DNA of 64,000 bases from NCBI RefSeq assembly GCF_006715785.1, contig NZ_VFNX01000001.1:4754001-4818000 (forward strand). Direction: 5' to 3'. Position 1 is the first letter of the stretch. Every line of letters begins with the position of its first letter. This DNA comes from Streptomyces puniciscabiei (GTDB lineage Bacteria; Actinomycetota; Actinomycetes; Streptomycetales; Streptomycetaceae). Both the position numbers and the translations under genes were made by a program. The notes below the pieces were generated by a model that was not told the origin of the DNA, searched no databases, and worked only from the letters and a program-made list of their open reading frames with translations. Shown piece by piece: positions 18,000 through 26,121 of this stretch.

Positions 18000-19325
18000 A
18001 TGAGACGTCTCACGCCTGCCCTCGCCCTCGGCGCCCTGCTGCTCACCGCGCTGCCCGCGCACGCCGCCGACGGCCCCGCGCACCGCGAGAGTTATGGCAC
18101 CAAGGCGCCGTACGAGCCCGGGCAGAGCACGCACACCTACCAGCGGCCCCCGGCCGGTTACACCGCCGTCTTCGCCGAGAACGTCTCCCGGCACGGCTCC
18201 CGTGCGGCGACCGGCAGCGAGGACGGCGACCTGGTCCTCGCACTGTGGGACAAGGCCCAGGCGGAGGGTCAACTCACCGGACCGGGCGAGGAGTTCGGGC
18301 CGACCGTGCGGGCGCTGACGGCCGCCATGGAGAAGGTCGGGTACGGCAACCTCAGCGGGCGCGGCCGGCAGGAGATGCGGGACACCGCGACGCGCATGGA
18401 GCAGCGCCTGCCCACGCTGTTCGCGAGCATCGCCGACGAGGGCGAGAAGATCGACGTGGTCAGCTCCGGGCAGGGGCGGGCCGTGGACAGCGCGGCCGAG
18501 TACACAGGAGCCCTCGCCTCCGCCGACCCCGCGCTGCAGCCGCTGATCGGTCCCACCCGCACCGACAAGGACCTGCTGTACTTCCACAAGGCGGCGGGCG
18601 GTGCCGCGTACCGCGACTACATCGCCCACGACCAGCGCCTCAAGGACACGCTGAACGCGATCACCGACCAGCCCAGGACGCACGAGGCCGCGCGCCGTGT
18701 GCTGCGCCGGATCTTCCAGGAACCCTTCGTCGACGGGATCACCGACCAGGTCGGCGCCGCGCGGGCGATCTACAACCTGTACGCCATCGCGCCGGCGATG
18801 ACCGAGGAGAGCCCGGACGGGGCGGGCTGGGGCCTGGAGCGCTACATCTCCCCCTCCGACGCGTCCTGGTTCGGCTACCTCTCCGACGCCGAGGACTTCT
18901 ACGAGAAGGGCCCCGGCTTCACCGACAGCGACATCACGTACAAGATGGCCGGCGTGCTCCTGGACGACTTCTTCCAGCAGGTCGAGGCCAAGCGCGCCGG
19001 CACCAGCGACCTCGGCGCCGAACTGCGCTTCACCCACGCCGAGGAGATCATCCCGCTGGCCGCGCTGATGGGCCTGCCCGGCAGCACGGAACCGGCGACA
19101 CCGGGGGAGCCGTACACCTACGCCGGCAACCCCTGGCGGGGGGCGTCGGTGGCCCCGCTGGGGACGAACATCCAGTGGGACGTGTACGAGAAGGACGGCC
19201 GCTACCTCGTCCGCATGCTCTACAACGAGCGGGAGACGCCGTTCCGGGCCGGCTGCCACCCGATCGCCGAGGGCAGCGCGTTCTACGACCTGGACGAACT
19301 GGAGCGGTGCTTCGGACGGGCATGA
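18000..19325 (+). CDS. Secreted histidine-type phosphatase
   Basis: 441-aa exported phosphatase of the histidine acid phosphatase branch (phytase/MINPP-like). The signal peptide is RRLTPALALGALLLTALPAHA. The catalytic motif is RHGSRAA with His65 as nucleophile, and the proton-donor motif near the C terminus is HAEEI, the HAE type seen in MINPP-like enzymes rather than HD. It likely strips phosphate from phytate or other phosphomonoesters outside the cell. Eight residues before the end is a Cys pair (GCHP, RCFG) that may form a disulfide. ATG 18000 lies 40 bases after uppS; the Shine-Dalgarno is weak. Phosphate control (PhoP boxes) is possible but not evident. Confidence 0.85.
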   Translation: MRRLTPALALGALLLTALPAHAADGPAHRESYGTKAPYEPGQSTHTYQRPPAGYTAVFAENVSRHGSRAATGSEDGDLVLALWDKAQAEGQLTGPGEEFGPTVRALTAAMEKVGYGNLSGRGRQEMRDTATRMEQRLPTLFASIADEGEKIDVVSSGQGRAVDSAAEYTGALASADPALQPLIGPTRTDKDLLYFHKAAGGAAYRDYIAHDQRLKDTLNAITDQPRTHEAARRVLRRIFQEPFVDGITDQVGAARAIYNLYAIAPAMTEESPDGAGWGLERYISPSDASWFGYLSDAEDFYEKGPGFTDSDITYKMAGVLLDDFFQQVEAKRAGTSDLGAELRFTHAEEIIPLAALMGLPGSTEPATPGEPYTYAGNPWRGASVAPLGTNIQWDVYEKDGRYLVRMLYNERETPFRAGCHPIAEGSAFYDLDELERCFGRA

Positions 19326-19366
19326 GCGCGGGCGCCGGATGATCGGCTTCTGTACGATCCCGCCTC

Positions 19367-19900
19367 ATGGTCATGGACATGGGGCGGGATGCGGTGCAGG
19401 ACGTCGTGGAACTGAGATACCGGCCGGAGGTCGCGGACCTCACCTCGGCGCTGCGGGCGCGGCAGCGGGTGAGCCGGGTGGGGTGGATCTACCGGTGGAC
19501 GCCCTACGTGACGGGGTTCGGCGCCCTGGTGGAGATCGTGCCGGCGGTCCAGGGCAAGCACTTCTCGCCCGGCATGCTGGCGTCGCTGGTCGTCGTCACC
19601 CTGTCGCTGGCGCTGTCTCCGTGGCTGGGGGCCCGTGCCTTCCACAAGCTCGCCGTGCGGCAGGGACTGATCCGGGTGACGGTGACGGAGGCCGGTGTCG
19701 CGGTGGCCACCGACAACGTCACGGCCTCGGTCAACTGGGTCGCGCAGCCGCGCTACCTGGAGACGGCCCGGGTGTTCGTGCTCCTGAGCGACGACAAGAA
19801 CGCCACGGCGTTCACCATGCTCCCCAAGAGCGGCCTGGCCGACCCGGCGGACGCCGACCGGTTGCGCGCCATCCTGGACCGCCACCTGCAGCGCCTCTAG
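19367..19900 (+). CDS. YcxB-like membrane protein
   Basis: 177-aa protein with two hydrophobic segments (about residues 45-60 and 68-90) and a C-terminal beta-rich domain (VTVTEAGVAVATDNVTASVNW, then VFVLLSDDKNATAFTMLPKSGL). This matches the YcxB-type C-terminal domain pattern, where a membrane hairpin is followed by a small PH-like fold. Function unknown. It reads toward zur, with only ten bases between the two stop codons. The start at ATG 19367 is one of two close Met codons (the next at 19373). Confidence 0.7.
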   Translation: MVMDMGRDAVQDVVELRYRPEVADLTSALRARQRVSRVGWIYRWTPYVTGFGALVEIVPAVQGKHFSPGMLASLVVVTLSLALSPWLGARAFHKLAVRQGLIRVTVTEAGVAVATDNVTASVNWVAQPRYLETARVFVLLSDDKNATAFTMLPKSGLADPADADRLRAILDRHLQRL

Positions 19901-19910
19901 GCCACGGCGC

Positions 19911-20321
19911 TCAGCCCTCGGCACAGTCGGCACACGTGCCGAAGATCTCCACCGTGTGCGCCACGTTCACATACCCGTGCTCCGCCGCGATCGCCTCCGC
20001 CCACTTCTCGACGGCCGGGCCCTCCACCTCAACCGCCTTGCCGCAGGCACGGCACACGAGGTGGTGATGGTGTTCTCCGGTGCTGCAGCGGCGGTAGACG
20101 GACTCGCCGTCGGACGTGCGCAGGACGTCGACCTCGCCGGCCTCGGCGAGGGACTGGAGGGTGCGGTAGACCGTGGTCAGGCCGACCGAGTCGCCCTTGT
20201 GCTTGAGCATGTCGTGCAGCTCCTGGGCGCTGCGGAACTCCTCGACCTCGCCCAGGGCCGCCGCCACGGCTGCACGCTGGCGGGTCGCGCGGCCCTTCAC
20301 GGGCGGTCCAGCGGTCGTCAC
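19911..20321 (-). CDS. zur: Zinc uptake regulator Zur (Fur family)
   Basis: 136-aa zinc-dependent repressor. An N-terminal winged helix (KGRATRQRAAVAAALGEVEE, LTTVYRTLQSLAEAGEVD) precedes a dimerisation domain with the metal ligands HHHHLVCRACG and a second CADC near the C terminus, giving a structural zinc site of two CxxC pairs. I chose GTG 20321 because GGAGA lies seven bases upstream and the protein then starts as TTAGPPVKG after the initiator, as in known Streptomyces Zur. An upstream in-frame ATG at 20360 is less likely. Last gene of znuA-znuC-znuB-zur, 63 bases after znuB. It most likely represses this operon through the boxes at 23028-23064. Confidence 0.93.
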   Translation of the reverse strand: MTTAGPPVKGRATRQRAAVAAALGEVEEFRSAQELHDMLKHKGDSVGLTTVYRTLQSLAEAGEVDVLRTSDGESVYRRCSTGEHHHHLVCRACGKAVEVEGPAVEKWAEAIAAEHGYVNVAHTVEIFGTCADCAEG

Positions 20322-20384
20322 CGTTGTCTCCTCACGTCTCGCTTCTGCCCGGGCGGCCATTGTGCCAGCCCGGGCCGGCAGCGG

Positions 20385-21287
20385 TCAGACGGTGATCTCG
20401 TCCGCGGTCCCGCGCGTGGCCGGAATCGAGCACTCCGCCGGGTCCCCGGCGGGCTGTGCGGCGGCCGCCGCACGGGCGCGGCGGCGGGCCAGCGGCGTGG
20501 CCAGGGCCGTCAGCGCGACGAACCCGGCGATGGTCAGCAGGACGATCGTCGCGCCGGGCGGCACGTCCTGGTAGTACGAGGTGATCGTGCCGCTGACGGT
20601 CACGGCCACGCCGATCGCGACCGCGATCACGAAGGTCGCCGTGAAGCTGCGGGTGAGCTGCTGCGCCGCCGCGACGGGTACGACCATGAGCGCGGACACC
20701 AGCAGCAGGCCGACCACGCGCATGGCCACCGTGACCGTGACCGCCGCGGTGACCGCCGTCAGGAGGTTGAGCGCGCGCACCGGCAGGCCCGTGACCCGGG
20801 CGAACTCCTCGTCCTGGCTGACCGCGAACAGCTGGCGGCGCAGGCCGAGCGTGACCAGCACGACGAACGCGGCCAGCAGGCAGATCGCGACGACGTCCGA
20901 CTGCGACACCGTCGACAGCGAGCCGAACAGGTACGTCGTCAGGTTCGCGTTGGAGCCGGCCGGCGCGAGGTTGATGAACATCACGCCGCCGGCCATGCCG
21001 CCGTAGAAGAGCATCGCGAGGGCGATGTCGCCGCGGGTCCTGCCGTACCAGCGGATCAGTTCCATCAGGACCGCGCCGAGGACCGAGACGGCCGTCGCCA
21101 TCCACACGGGGGACGTCGACAACAGGAAACCGAGGCCGACACCCGTCATCGCCACGTGGCCGATGCCGTCGCCCATCAGGGCCTGGCGGCGCTGGACCAG
21201 GTAGATGCCGACCGCGGGCGCGGTGATGCCGACCAGGACGGCGGCGAGCAGCGCGCGCTGCATGAAGGCGTAGTTCAGGAAGTCCAT
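20385..21287 (-). CDS. znuB: Zinc ABC transporter permease ZnuB
   Basis: 300-aa integral membrane permease of the ABC-3 family (zinc/manganese). Roughly eight to nine TM helices. Characteristic blocks are ALLAAVLVGITAPAVGIYLV at the N terminus, RRQALMGDGIGHVAMTGVGL and LGLRRQLFAVSQDEEFARVTG. The C terminus is an Ala/Arg-rich cytoplasmic tail. ATG 21287 overlaps the znuC stop by one base (TGATG), so the two are translationally coupled. Imports Zn2+ with ZnuA and ZnuC. Confidence 0.93.
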   Translation of the reverse strand: MDFLNYAFMQRALLAAVLVGITAPAVGIYLVQRRQALMGDGIGHVAMTGVGLGFLLSTSPVWMATAVSVLGAVLMELIRWYGRTRGDIALAMLFYGGMAGGVMFINLAPAGSNANLTTYLFGSLSTVSQSDVVAICLLAAFVVLVTLGLRRQLFAVSQDEEFARVTGLPVRALNLLTAVTAAVTVTVAMRVVGLLLVSALMVVPVAAAQQLTRSFTATFVIAVAIGVAVTVSGTITSYYQDVPPGATIVLLTIAGFVALTALATPLARRRARAAAAAQPAGDPAECSIPATRGTADEITV

Positions 21288-22057
21288 CAGCTCAGCAGTC
21301 CCGTCCGCAGAGGTTCGGTACCCGACGGTGCGTGCGGGTGTACGTGGTCGTGGCCGGGCAGGGCGTGCTGGCCGACGGCCTGCGGGGGCGGCCCGTCGTG
21401 CAGGACGCAGCCGTCGCGCAGGACGACCGCCCGGTCGATCAGGGGCTCCAGGGGGCCCAGTTCGTGCAGCACGAGCAGGACCGTCGTACCGGAGTCCACC
21501 TGCTGCTTCAGTGTGCCCGCGAGCACCTCCTGGCTGGCCAGGTCGACACCCGCCATCGGCTCGTCCATGATCAGCAGCTCGGGCTCGGCGACGAGGGCGC
21601 GGGCGATCAGGACGCGCTGGTGCTGGCCGCCGGAGAGGGCGTTCACCGAATCCTTGGCGCGGTCGGCCATCCCGACCAGCTCCAGGGCCCGGTGCACGGC
21701 TTCCCGGTCGGCCTTGCGGAAGACGCCGAAGCGGGTGCGGGACAGGCGGCCCGAGGAGACGATCTCCGTGACCGTCGCCGGGACGCCGCCCGCGGCCGTC
21801 GTCCGCTGCGGTACGTAGCCCACGCGCGCCCAGTCACGGAAGGCGCGGCGCGGGGTGCCGAACAGCTCGATCGCGCCGCCGCTGACCGGGACCTGGCCGA
21901 TGATCGTACGGATCGCCGTGGACTTGCCGGAACCGTTGGCGCCGAGCAGCGCGACGACCTCGCCGCGGCCGACGGTGAGGTCGATGCCGCGGAGCACGGG
22001 GCGCGCGCCGAGTTCGGCGGTGACGCCACGCAGGGATATGACGGGCTCGCTGGTCAT
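21287..22057 (-). CDS. znuC: Zinc ABC transporter ATPase ZnuC
   Basis: 256-aa ATPase with Walker A GANGSGKST, signature LSGGQHQRVLIA, Walker B LLIMDEPMAGVD and H-loop LVLHELG. The C terminus is His-rich (GQHALPGHDHVHPHAPSG), which may bind zinc. ATG 22057 is favoured by AGGGGA just upstream. ATG 22072, which forms an ATGA overlap with the znuA stop, is an alternative adding five residues. Energises Zn2+ import with ZnuAB. Confidence 0.93.
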   Translation of the reverse strand: MTSEPVISLRGVTAELGARPVLRGIDLTVGRGEVVALLGANGSGKSTAIRTIIGQVPVSGGAIELFGTPRRAFRDWARVGYVPQRTTAAGGVPATVTEIVSSGRLSRTRFGVFRKADREAVHRALELVGMADRAKDSVNALSGGQHQRVLIARALVAEPELLIMDEPMAGVDLASQEVLAGTLKQQVDSGTTVLLVLHELGPLEPLIDRAVVLRDGCVLHDGPPPQAVGQHALPGHDHVHPHAPSGTEPLRTGLLS

Positions 22058-22068
22058 CGGGTCCCCTG

Positions 22069-23028
22069 TCATTTCGCGCCCAGCGCCTGCTGGAGCGCCT
22101 TGAGGTTGGCCTCCTGGACGGAGAAGTAGTCCTTGCCGCGGCACTTGGCGGTGATGCCCTCGATCGGGTCGAGGACGTCCGTCTTCAGCCCGGCGTCGTT
22201 CGCGATGGTCTTCGCGGTCTTGTCGCTGACGAGCGTCTCGTAGAAGACGGTGGAGACGCCGTCGGCCCTGGCCATCGTCTCCAGGTCCTTCACGCGCGCG
22301 GCGCTGGGCTCGGACTCGGGGTCGAGGCCGCTGATGGCCTCCTCGGTCAGGCCGTAACGCTCGGCGAGGTAGCCGAAGGCGGCGTGGGTGGTGATGAAGA
22401 CCTTGGTCCTCGTGTGCGCGAGGCCGCTCCTGAACTGCCGGTCCAGGCCGGTCAGCCGCTCGACCAGGGCCGTGGTGTTCTTGCGGTAGTCGGCGGCGTG
22501 CTTCGGGTCGGCCTTCTCGAAGGCCTTGCCGACGCCCTCGGCGACCTGGGCGTAGCGCACCGGGTCGAGCCAGATGTGCGGGTCCTTGCCCGAGGACTCC
22601 TCGTTCTTGTGGGTGTCGTGCGCGGCCGCGTGGCCGCCGACCTCGTTGCCGTGCTCCTCCAGCGTGGTCAGGGAGGCCGCGTCGATCTTGGTCTTGACCG
22701 GGGACTGGGCCACCGCGTCGTCGACGGAGGGCTGCAGGTTCTTCAGGTACAGCACCGCGTCGGAGTCCTGGAGCGAGGCGATCTGCCGGGGGCTGATCTC
22801 CAGGTCGTGCGGCTCCTGGCCGGGGGAGGTGAGACTGGTGACGTGGACGTGGTTCCCGCCGATCCGCTCGGCGAGGAAGGCCATGGGGTAGAAGGACGCG
22901 ACGACGTCGAACCTGCCGGTGTTCGCCGCCTCCGCCCTGTCGCCGGAGCAGGCCGTGAGGGTGCCGAGGCCGAGGGCGGTCACGGCCGTGAGGGCGGCGG
23001 TGGGTATGAGGCGTCGTCGTACGTTCAT
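22069..23028 (-). CDS. znuA: Zinc-binding lipoprotein ZnuA
   Basis: 319-aa cluster 9 solute-binding protein. The N-terminal signal ends in a lipobox (LGTLTACSG), giving a lipoprotein. [15 protein letters not shown] starts the mature domain, and [20 protein letters not shown] carries a metal-ligand His. A His/acid-rich loop ([20 protein letters not shown]) lies between about residues 130 and 155, then [25 protein letters not shown] and the closing [10 protein letters not shown] chose ATG 23028 because it coincides with the predicted transcription start: no Shine-Dalgarno exists and a -35/-10 pair places +1 at the ATG. ATG 23037 is the next candidate. First gene of the zinc operon. Confidence 0.92.
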   Translation of the reverse strand: MNVRRRLIPTAALTAVTALGLGTLTACSGDRAEAANTGRFDVVASFYPMAFLAERIGGNHVHVTSLTSPGQEPHDLEISPRQIASLQDSDAVLYLKNLQPSVDDAVAQSPVKTKIDAASLTTLEEHGNEVGGHAAAHDTHKNEESSGKDPHIWLDPVRYAQVAEGVGKAFEKADPKHAADYRKNTTALVERLTGLDRQFRSGLAHTRTKVFITTHAAFGYLAERYGLTEEAISGLDPESEPSAARVKDLETMARADGVSTVFYETLVSDKTAKTIANDAGLKTDVLDPIEGITAKCRGKDYFSVQEANLKALQQALGAK

Positions 23029-23065
23029 GACAGTCATTTTCAACAAATATGGAAACCGTTGTCAA
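23028..23065 (-). promoter_or_regulatory. znuA leaderless promoter with two Zur-like boxes
   Basis: Minus strand -35 TTGACA (23060-23065), 18-base spacer, -10 GAAAAT (23036-23041), with the ATG at 23028, so the mRNA is probably leaderless. Two 15-bp sites of Zur-box form overlap it: TGACAACGGTTTCCA (23050-23064) over the -35 and TGAAAATGACTGTCA (23028-23042) over the -10 and start codon. Binding of Zur with zinc would block RNA polymerase. The box assignment rests on resemblance to the actinobacterial consensus as I recall it. Confidence 0.75.
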
Positions 23066-23212
23066 CAAGCACCGGTAAAGGCCCGGCGAGAGCCCTGGAG
23101 GCGGACTTGGGGAGGGGGCCGATTTGGTCCGGGGGGAGCCTGCGCCGGTAACCTGAATCATTCGCTGGAAGCATCTCGCTTCAACGCCCGTCGTCGTAAT
23201 GAAGAGAGCACC

Positions 23213-24595
23213 GTGGCCGCCGACAAGATCGACACCATCGTCAGCCTGAGCAAGCGCCGTGGCTTCGTTTTCCCGTGCAGTGAGATCTACGGCGGACAGC
23301 GTGCCGCCTGGGACTACGGACCGCTGGGTGTCGAGCTCAAGGAGAACATCAAGCGCCAGTGGTGGCGCTACATGGTGACGTCGCGCGAGGACGTGGTCGG
23401 TATCGACTCGTCCGTCATCCTGGCCTCCGAGGTCTGGGTCGCGTCCGGCCACGTCGCCACCTTCACGGACCCGCTGACCGAGTGCACCGCGTGTCACAAG
23501 CGGTTCCGCGCCGACCACCTGGAAGAGGCCTACGAGGAGAAGAAGGGCCACGCCCCGGCGAACGGCCTGGCCGACATCAACTGCCCGAACTGCGGCAACA
23601 AGGGCCAGTTCACCGAGCCCAAGCAGTTCTCCGGTCTGCTGTCGACGCACCTCGGCCCGACCCAGGACAGCGGCTCGGTCGCCTACCTCCGTCCCGAGAC
23701 CGCCCAGGGCATCTTCACCAACTTCGCCCAGGTGCAGACCACCTCGCGCCGCAAGCCGCCGTTCGGCATCGCCCAGATGGGCAAGTCGTTCCGCAACGAG
23801 ATCACGCCGGGCAACTTCATCTTCCGCACCCGCGAGTTCGAGCAGATGGAGATGGAGTTCTTCGTCAAGCCGGGCGAGGACGAGAAGTGGCACGAGTACT
23901 GGATGGAGCAGCGCTGGAACTGGTACACCGGCCTGGGTCTCCGTGAGGAGAACATGCGCTGGTACGAGCACCCGAAGGAGAAGCTCTCCCACTACTCCAA
24001 GCGCACCGCCGACATCGAGTACCGCTTCCAGTTCGGCGGCAGCGAGTGGGGCGAGCTCGAGGGCGTCGCCAACCGCACCGACTACGACCTCTCGTCGCAC
24101 TCCAAGGCCTCCGGCCAGGACCTGGCCTACTACGACCAGGAGGCCCAGGAGCGCTGGACGCCGTACGTCATCGAGCCCGCGGCGGGTGTCGGCCGGACCA
24201 TGCTGGCCTTCCTGCTCGACGCCTACGTCGAGGACGAGGCCCCGAACGCCAAGGGCAAGATGGAGAAGCGCACGGTGCTGCGTCTCGACCACCGTCTCGC
24301 CCCGGTGAAGGTCGCCGTCCTGCCGCTGTCCCGCAACCCCGAGCTGTCCCCGAAGGCCAAGGGGCTCGCCCAGGCGCTGCGCCAGCACTGGAACATCGAG
24401 TTCGACGACGCGGGTGCCATCGGCCGCCGCTACCGCCGCCAGGACGAGATCGGCACGCCGTACTGCGTGACCGTCGACTTCGACACGCTCGAGGACAACG
24501 CGGTCACGGTGCGTGAGCGTGACTCGATGAAGCAGGAACGCGTGTCGCTGGACCAGATCGAGGGGTACCTCGCCGGCCGCCTGCTCGGCTGCTGA
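23213..24595 (+). CDS. glyS: Glycyl-tRNA synthetase (single-chain type)
   Basis: 460-aa class II aminoacyl-tRNA synthetase charging tRNA-Gly, the homodimeric (alpha2) form. Opens with [20 protein letters not shown] and [19 protein letters not shown]. Motif 2 and its neighbours appear in [34 protein letters not shown] and [14 protein letters not shown] Cys4 zinc knuckle is formed by CTACHKRF and CPNCGNKG. The anticodon-binding domain starts near residue 355 ([20 protein letters not shown]). GTG 23213 has GAAGAGAG upstream and gives the usual 460-aa length. Diverges from znuA. Confidence 0.96.
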   Translation: MAADKIDTIVSLSKRRGFVFPCSEIYGGQRAAWDYGPLGVELKENIKRQWWRYMVTSREDVVGIDSSVILASEVWVASGHVATFTDPLTECTACHKRFRADHLEEAYEEKKGHAPANGLADINCPNCGNKGQFTEPKQFSGLLSTHLGPTQDSGSVAYLRPETAQGIFTNFAQVQTTSRRKPPFGIAQMGKSFRNEITPGNFIFRTREFEQMEMEFFVKPGEDEKWHEYWMEQRWNWYTGLGLREENMRWYEHPKEKLSHYSKRTADIEYRFQFGGSEWGELEGVANRTDYDLSSHSKASGQDLAYYDQEAQERWTPYVIEPAAGVGRTMLAFLLDAYVEDEAPNAKGKMEKRTVLRLDHRLAPVKVAVLPLSRNPELSPKAKGLAQALRQHWNIEFDDAGAIGRRYRRQDEIGTPYCVTVDFDTLEDNAVTVRERDSMKQERVSLDQIEGYLAGRLLGC

Positions 24596-24620
24596 GGCCT
24601 GCGGCGCTTCAGCCGCCCTT

Positions 24621-24666
24621 GCCCGCCCACCCGTCCGAGACCGTCGGCCGGGTGGGCGGGCCTTTT
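24621..24666 (+). terminator. glyS terminator
   Basis: GCCCGCCCACCCG (24621-24633) pairs with the downstream CGGGTGGGCGGGC (about 24649-24661), followed by CTTTT. A strong stem with a short U-run, 25 bases after the glyS stop. It faces the convergent NTF2-like gene and may serve both. Confidence 0.8.
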
Positions 24667-24687
24667 GCGTTCACCGTGACCTCGTGT

Positions 24688-25116
24688 TCACGGCCTGGCC
24701 GCCGCCACCCCCGCGCCGTCCATGTAGTCCCGTACCCGCGTGAGCAGGCCGTCGTGGACATGCAGGACCAGGAGACCGGGGACGCTGAACGAGGCGCCGG
24801 TGGCCGGCAGCGTGCCCCGTACCGTCTGGTCGGCGACGAGCACTCCGGGCTCCGTGGTCTCGTAGGTCGCGACCCTCCTGATCTCCTCCACCCGGGCGGG
24901 GCTCACAGCCCAGGCCGCCCGGTAGCCCGCGCGCACCGCCTCGCGCCCCTCGAAGCGCGGGGGGAAGCCGGGGGAGGTGAACGGGAACTCGTGCACCGCG
25001 TCCACGGCGTACAGGTCGGCGAGGTCGTCCGCGGACTTGTCGAGCATGGCGCGGTAGTAGCGGTCCAGCACCTGGCGCGGGGTGCGCGGGGCGGGTGACT
25101 GAAGGTCGTCCGGCAC
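24688..25116 (-). CDS. SnoaL/NTF2-like protein
   Basis: 142-aa single-domain protein with the NTF2-like cone fold pattern. An N-terminal helix (VLDRYYRAMLDKSADDLADL) is followed by YAVDAVHEFPFTSPGFPP, GREAVRAGYRAAW and a beta-rich C-terminal half ending LLVLHVHDGLLTRVRDYMDG. Members include SnoaL-type cyclases and many uncharacterised enzymes, so no reaction can be assigned. GTG 25116 follows GGAGGGACCC. It diverges from a TetR regulator, and one of two matching sites (25133-25146) lies in its own promoter, so that regulator likely controls it. Confidence 0.8.
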   Translation of the reverse strand: MPDDLQSPAPRTPRQVLDRYYRAMLDKSADDLADLYAVDAVHEFPFTSPGFPPRFEGREAVRAGYRAAWAVSPARVEEIRRVATYETTEPGVLVADQTVRGTLPATGASFSVPGLLVLHVHDGLLTRVRDYMDGAGVAAARP

Positions 25117-25132
25117 GGGTCCCTCCGTTCGC

Positions 25133-25195
25133 TCAACGGTTGTTGACCCACCCAGCCTAGGAGTCGGCCGCCTGTTCGGTCAACGGCTGTAGAGT
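25133..25195 (+). promoter_or_regulatory. Twin operator sites between the NTF2-like gene and tetR
   Basis: TCAACGGTTGTTGA (25133-25146, arms TCAAC/GTTGA) and TCAACGGCTGTAGA (25180-25193) share 12 of 14 bases. The second overlaps a -10-like TAGAGT (25190-25195), seven bases before the tetR ATG at 25202, so tetR is probably leaderless and autorepressed. Confidence 0.6.
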
Positions 25196-25201
25196 GAACC
25201 C

Positions 25202-25768
25202 ATGTCCGCCCCTCACCAGAGCCGCGCCGACCGCCGCCGTGCCACCGAGGCGCGCATCCTGGACCGGGCCCGGGAGCTGTTCGCGGAGAAGGGGTTCGAC
25301 CGGACCACCATCCGCGCCGTGGCGAGCGCGGCGGGCGTCGACCCGGCGCTGGTCATGCAGTACTTCGGCTCCAAGCGCGAGCTGTTCACCCGGGCCGTGC
25401 AGGCCGTCCCCGCGCTGCAGGCGGCCACCGACGCCGACGCGCTCGTCGATCGGCTGCTGGCCACGCTCGGCCTCAAGCTGGGCGGCCTGCCCGAGGGCGC
25501 GCTGGCGATGCTGCGCTCCATGCTCACCGACCCGGCGGCCGCCGAGCAGGCCCGCGAGACCCTGGGCCGGCAGATCGGCGGCGTCGGCGACGCACTGCCC
25601 GGGGCCGAGGACCGCGAGCTGCGCGCCGCGCTGATCGTCACCACCTTGCTGGGCGTCACGATCGGCCACCAGCTCCTCGGTCTGCCCGCGCTGCGTGACA
25701 CCCCCGCCGACCGCGTCGCCGCCCTGCTGCGACCGGCGATCGAGGCGCTGACGGAACCGGCGGGCTGA
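25202..25768 (+). CDS. TetR-family transcriptional regulator
   Basis: 188-aa repressor. The N-terminal TetR helix-turn-helix is at residues about 10-58 (RRRATEARILDRARELFAEK, FDRTTIRAVASAAGVDPALV, MQYFGSKRELF). The C-terminal domain is helical and resembles TetR_C of actinobacterial regulators (LVDRLLATLGLKLGGLPEGA). Ligand unknown. Divergent from the NTF2-like gene, with twin operator sites in the shared intergenic region. Probable leaderless start at ATG 25202. Confidence 0.92.
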   Translation: MSAPHQSRADRRRATEARILDRARELFAEKGFDRTTIRAVASAAGVDPALVMQYFGSKRELFTRAVQAVPALQAATDADALVDRLLATLGLKLGGLPEGALAMLRSMLTDPAAAEQARETLGRQIGGVGDALPGAEDRELRAALIVTTLLGVTIGHQLLGLPALRDTPADRVAALLRPAIEALTEPAG

Positions 25769-25781
25769 CGGCCGCCGGGGC

Positions 25782-26022
25782 TCAGCGGCGCCGCAACGCC
25801 TTGACGCTGTCGCCGAAGGCCCGGCTCTTCGAGCCGTCCCGGTGGCCGCCGCCCGCGCCGGGCTGGGCCGGCGGGCCGGGGCCCTGCTTGTCGTAGGGCG
25901 CCCTGACGGTCGTGCCCTGGACCCCCGCCTGCCGCGCCGCCGATGGAGAGCCGGCCGGACGTCTTCGCCGCGCGCATCTCCGCCGGTGTCGCCGCCTTTC
26001 CGCCCCCACCGCCTCTCGCCAC
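25782..26022 (-). pseudogene. Unassigned, possibly frameshifted small ORF
   Basis: The 353-base gap between tetR and the aldo/keto reductase holds a minus-strand reading. It starts ATG 26022 as ARGGGGGKAATPAEMRAAKT and SGRLSIGGAAG, then seems to continue in a second frame as TTVRAPYDKQGPGPPAQP and SKSRAFGDSVKALRRR, ending at 25782. The codon use looks coding, but no single frame covers both parts. The tail faintly resembles the linker before the membrane domain of ABC exporters. It could be a decayed gene or chance; function unknown. Confidence 0.3.
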
Positions 26023-26060
26023 CGCCCGGCACGGTGCTTTTCGTTAATGGGTCTGGACCA

Positions 26061-26103
26061 AGCTGACATCTATGGAATGACAGATATTGAAATCTGTCAG
26101 CTG
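26061..26103 (+). promoter_or_regulatory. Nested palindromic operator before the aldo/keto reductase
   Basis: A perfect inverted repeat TGACAGAT (26078-26085) / ATCTGTCA (26092-26099) is enclosed by a second pair AGCTGACA (26061-26068) / TGTCAGCT (26095-26102). The AT-rich site lies 20 bases before the ATG at 26122 and close to its Shine-Dalgarno. The form TGACA-n-TGTCA is typical of TetR-type regulators; the TetR gene directly downstream of the reductase is the obvious candidate. Confidence 0.65.
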
Positions 26104-26121
26104 TCATGGGAGGGTGGAGGC

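Noticed and set aside
21287..24388. 1033-aa minus-strand ORF covering glyS antisense and znuA/znuC
   Set aside because: Only its last 256 residues (znuC) are real; the rest is antisense to glyS and out of frame with znuA.
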